Positions 6,300 through 7,910 of a DNA stretch of 7,910 nt are shown one piece after another (positions within the stretch are counted from its first letter, which is position 1; every line of letters starts with the position of its first letter). The stretch lies in contig NZ_DJUR01000024.1 in assembly GCF_002440555.1 (NCBI RefSeq), positions 1-7,910 of the forward strand, in the 5' to 3' direction. Position numbers and translations under genes: made by a program. The notes beneath the pieces were generated by a model. The model was not told the origin of the DNA. It worked only from the letters and a program-made list of their open reading frames with translations, and did not search any database. This stretch comes from Aerococcus sp. UBA6277 (lineage in GTDB: Bacteria; Bacillota; Bacilli; Lactobacillales; Aerococcaceae).

Positions 6300-6821
6300 T
6301 TATTTTTCAAACCAAATCACTAATTTCTGAATTAGCCAAATAAAAATAAATCCTAAGAAAGCATTGAATAATAATGATGGTATATAGTTTTGGCTTAAAA
6401 AGTAATTATAGGCGCTATTATGTATGTCGATTAAATAATACAAGGCATAGATAAAGTGCGTATAACCAGTATAAACAATTAATAGCCACAACCAGATTGT
6501 ATAAAAATTCATTGGGAACTTTTTAATGACAGCCCTAGTTAGAATGACGATTATCGGAAATAGGAATAAATTCACACCCAAGATTGAAGAATAATAGGCG
6601 TCGTATATAAACCCTATGACAATGCTCACTAAGAATATATTCGTATCATTCATTAAATATACAGCGAGTAAGGTGATCACCATCAGCGTAAACTGGGGAC
6701 TGATTTGAAAGTTCTCACTCCCTAAACTGTAGGATAGCATGGTCATTACACTACCATCTAACAATAGAATTAAGAATACAAAACTTGGAATCAAAAAGTT
6801 ATTCTTAAAAAAATGTAACAT
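6300..6821 (-). CDS. mreD: Rod shape-determining membrane protein MreD
   Basis: Integral membrane protein of the elongasome, 173 residues, the usual MreD length. It works with MreC, and with MreB where present, to guide lateral cell-wall synthesis. The sequence is strongly hydrophobic with five or six predicted membrane segments. The diagnostic stretch GFIYDAYYSSILGVNLFLFP (about 70-89) matches the conserved MreD G-hYDhhh...hGh pattern. The start is ATG at 6821; its site GGGGAGG (6833-6827) overlaps the last base of the mreC stop codon, so the two genes are tightly coupled. MreD sequences diverge strongly, so the call rests on that motif, the topology and the position after mreC. The stop codon lies directly against the T-box promoter. 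No minCD genes follow, unlike in Bacillus. Confidence 0.92.
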   Translation of the reverse strand: MLHFFKNNFLIPSFVFLILLLDGSVMTMLSYSLGSENFQISPQFTLMVITLLAVYLMNDTNIFLVSIVIGFIYDAYYSSILGVNLFLFPIIVILTRAVIKKFPMNFYTIWLWLLIVYTGYTHFIYALYYLIDIHNSAYNYFLSQNYIPSLLFNAFLGFIFIWLIQKLVIWFEK

Positions 6822-6832
6822 ACTGACCTCCC

Positions 6833-7750
6833 CTACTCATCACTAGCTGAAGAGGCAGAAGATGATTCATCAGCTTGATCCTCACTATCAACAGATGAGT
6901 CGCCTGAAGAGTCATTCAAAGTCATTACAACCAATACAGTTCGGATATCTTTAAAGTCAGCAGCTGGTTTTACTTTAACAGACTGAGACAAGCCAAAGTT
7001 ATCAGATGAAGCTGAGGTTACTTCACCAATAATTAACCCTTCTGGAGATACCCCACCAAGCCCACTTGTTGTCACAGTGTTACCTTCAGAAATTTGAGCA
7101 TCTTTCGGCACTTGTTCAAGAATTAATTCCTGTGATTTTTCATCATAGTCGGATAAAATACCAGACACAATACCATCAGCCGTTTGAATACTGACAGCAA
7201 CATTCGTCATTTGATTATTTTCAGTAATTAGTAACTGAACTTTAGAACTAGTAGCAGATACTTCAGTTACATGCCCAACAAGACCACTCTCAGTCATTAC
7301 AGACATGTTCTTCTCAACGCCACTATTGGATCCCACATCAATTGTAATAGAGTCTAACCAAGTATCAGGTGATCTAGAAATAACAGATGAAGCAATTACA
7401 TTTTTACCCACCAAAGACGGTTGTAAGTCTAGTAAGGCAGATAATTCTTCATTCTCACTTTGTAATATCTCATTTTGAGCTTCTAGTTCCTCAAGCGAAG
7501 AAATTTGGCTTTTCAATCGTTGGTTTTCTTCATAAGTGTTCATTAAATCGTTAATTGAATCTGTAAAGCGCATCATCGCATTCGTAGGTGTAGAAACAAA
7601 TCTACCCACAACAGCGGTCACATCATTCACCCATAAGATTGGTTTGGGCATCTGTGATTGACTAAATATTGAGTAGGCAATCATACTGAATGAAGTGATG
7701 ACACTAACAAGCAGGACAATTAATTTTTTATTTTCAAAAAATCGTCGCAA
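6833..7750 (-). CDS. mreC: Rod shape-determining protein MreC
   Basis: Single-pass membrane protein with a large extracellular domain, which organises wall-synthesis enzymes in the elongasome. From the chosen start it has 305 residues: a basic N-terminus (RRFFENKK), one membrane helix (about 10-27), a coiled coil (about 65-109, including LEELEAQNEILQSENEEL) and the paired beta domains, with typical phrases such as SPDTWLDSITIDVGSNSGV and GLVGHV. It ends in a Ser/Asp/Glu-rich tail (about 280-305). TTG at 7750 is preferred: AAGGGATGG lies upstream, the resulting N-terminus MRRFFENKKLI fits the family, and the promoter predicts a start near 7777. The alternative GTG at 7768 adds six residues but has no ribosome binding site and almost no leader. 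The gene is first in mreC-mreD; no mreB is seen in the window. Confidence 0.93.
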   Translation of the reverse strand: MRRFFENKKLIVLLVSVITSFSMIAYSIFSQSQMPKPILWVNDVTAVVGRFVSTPTNAMMRFTDSINDLMNTYEENQRLKSQISSLEELEAQNEILQSENEELSALLDLQPSLVGKNVIASSVISRSPDTWLDSITIDVGSNSGVEKNMSVMTESGLVGHVTEVSATSSKVQLLITENNQMTNVAVSIQTADGIVSGILSDYDEKSQELILEQVPKDAQISEGNTVTTSGLGGVSPEGLIIGEVTSASSDNFGLSQSVKVKPAADFKDIRTVLVVMTLNDSSGDSSVDSEDQADESSSASSASDE

Positions 7751-7783
7751 TATTATCCATCCCTTCACTTACATATGGTATTT

Positions 7784-7813
7784 ATTATAACAAAGTCTAA
7801 AGTTAATTTGTAA
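7784..7813 (-). promoter_or_regulatory. Probable promoter of mreCD
   Basis: A perfect TATAAT at 7789-7784 is preceded by TGT (extended -10). The -35 region is poor: TTACAA at 7813-7808 with an 18-base spacer. The predicted start near 7777 leaves a leader of about 27 bases to the TTG start of mreC. Confidence 0.65.
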
Positions 7814-7856
7814 TGTTTATCTATGCATTTCTATCCTTAATGTTTATTTTAGGATA
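7811..7856. repeat. Short direct and inverted repeats upstream of the mreC promoter
   Basis: The 10-base sequence TAATGTTTAT occurs twice in direct orientation, at 7811-7820 and 7838-7847, spaced 27 bases start to start. TATCCT (7832-7837) and AGGATA (7851-7856) form an inverted pair around the second copy. TATGCATTT (7822-7830) recurs inverted at 7873-7881. The region is AT-rich, so some of this may be chance. The placement just behind the -35 region would suit an activator or repressor site. Confidence 0.3.
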
Positions 7857-7885
7857 ATCTTAAGAGAATATAAAATGCATAAACG

Positions 7886-7910
7886 AAAAAAGGGCTCTAC
7901 AATATATAGG
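7886..7910 (-). terminator. Possible 3' half of a terminator for the gene upstream of mreC
   Basis: On the minus strand, GTAGAGCCC followed by six T (7900-7886) looks like the descending arm and T-run of an intrinsic terminator. The matching ascending arm, expected to contain GGGCTC, would lie beyond the window edge, so the hairpin cannot be confirmed. If real, it separates mreCD from the preceding gene. Confidence 0.4.

Noticed and set aside
1..7910. Mobile element, CRISPR, toxin-antitoxin or defence system
   Set aside because: No transposase, integrase, terminal repeats, spaced direct repeats or defence-protein motifs were seen; the only methyltransferase lacks a recognition domain and restriction partner.

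Overview
The window comes from the chromosome of a low-GC Gram-positive bacterium, most likely of the order Lactobacillales. The evidence is the AT-rich sequence, strong AGGAGG-type ribosome binding sites, a T-box riboswitch, a ribosomal protein L21 leader, an L27 with the Firmicutes-specific cleavable N-terminus next to its protease Prp, and a substrate-binding-protein/permease fusion typical of lactic acid bacteria. I cannot fix the genus; a coccoid or ovoid member such as the Aerococcaceae or Carnobacteriaceae is only a guess. All nine supported genes lie on the minus strand, so transcription runs from right to left. Every plus-strand ORF is a shadow of a real gene.

Layout in transcription order. 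The right edge (about 7886-7900) looks like the tail of a terminator for a gene outside the window. Next come mreC and mreD, which encode cell-shape and wall-elongation membrane proteins. A promoter sits against the mreD stop codon and drives a complete T-box leader (6001-6261), whose antiterminator and terminator can both be drawn base by base. The leader controls a two-gene amino-acid ABC importer: a fused substrate-binding protein/permease and its ATPase. Then a consensus promoter and an L21 leader precede rplU-prp-rpmA (L21, the L27-processing cysteine protease, L27), which ends in a strong terminator. A separate promoter serves a YtxK/ComYH-type SAM-dependent methyltransferase, and a last one serves ackA (acetate kinase).

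How the genes work together. Prp (His22/Cys34) almost certainly removes the first ten residues of L27 encoded next door. The T-box should sense an uncharged tRNA and raise amino-acid import during starvation. No terminator is visible after mreD other than the T-box terminator, and none between the importer and rplU, so the right half may be one long transcriptional unit with internal promoters and one tRNA-controlled gate. AckA makes ATP from acetyl phosphate in fermentative metabolism. The methyltransferase next to it has conserved synteny in Firmicutes but an unknown substrate.

This is mainly a conserved housekeeping region. I found no phage, insertion sequence, CRISPR, toxin-antitoxin or defence locus. 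The points worth a second look are regulatory (T-box specificity and its position after mreD, a palindrome in the ackA promoter) and biochemical (the altered catalytic motif of the methyltransferase, the shortened C-terminus of the ATPase). No gene-free stretch exceeds about 325 bases; the longest (5979-6299) is filled by the T-box leader and its promoter.
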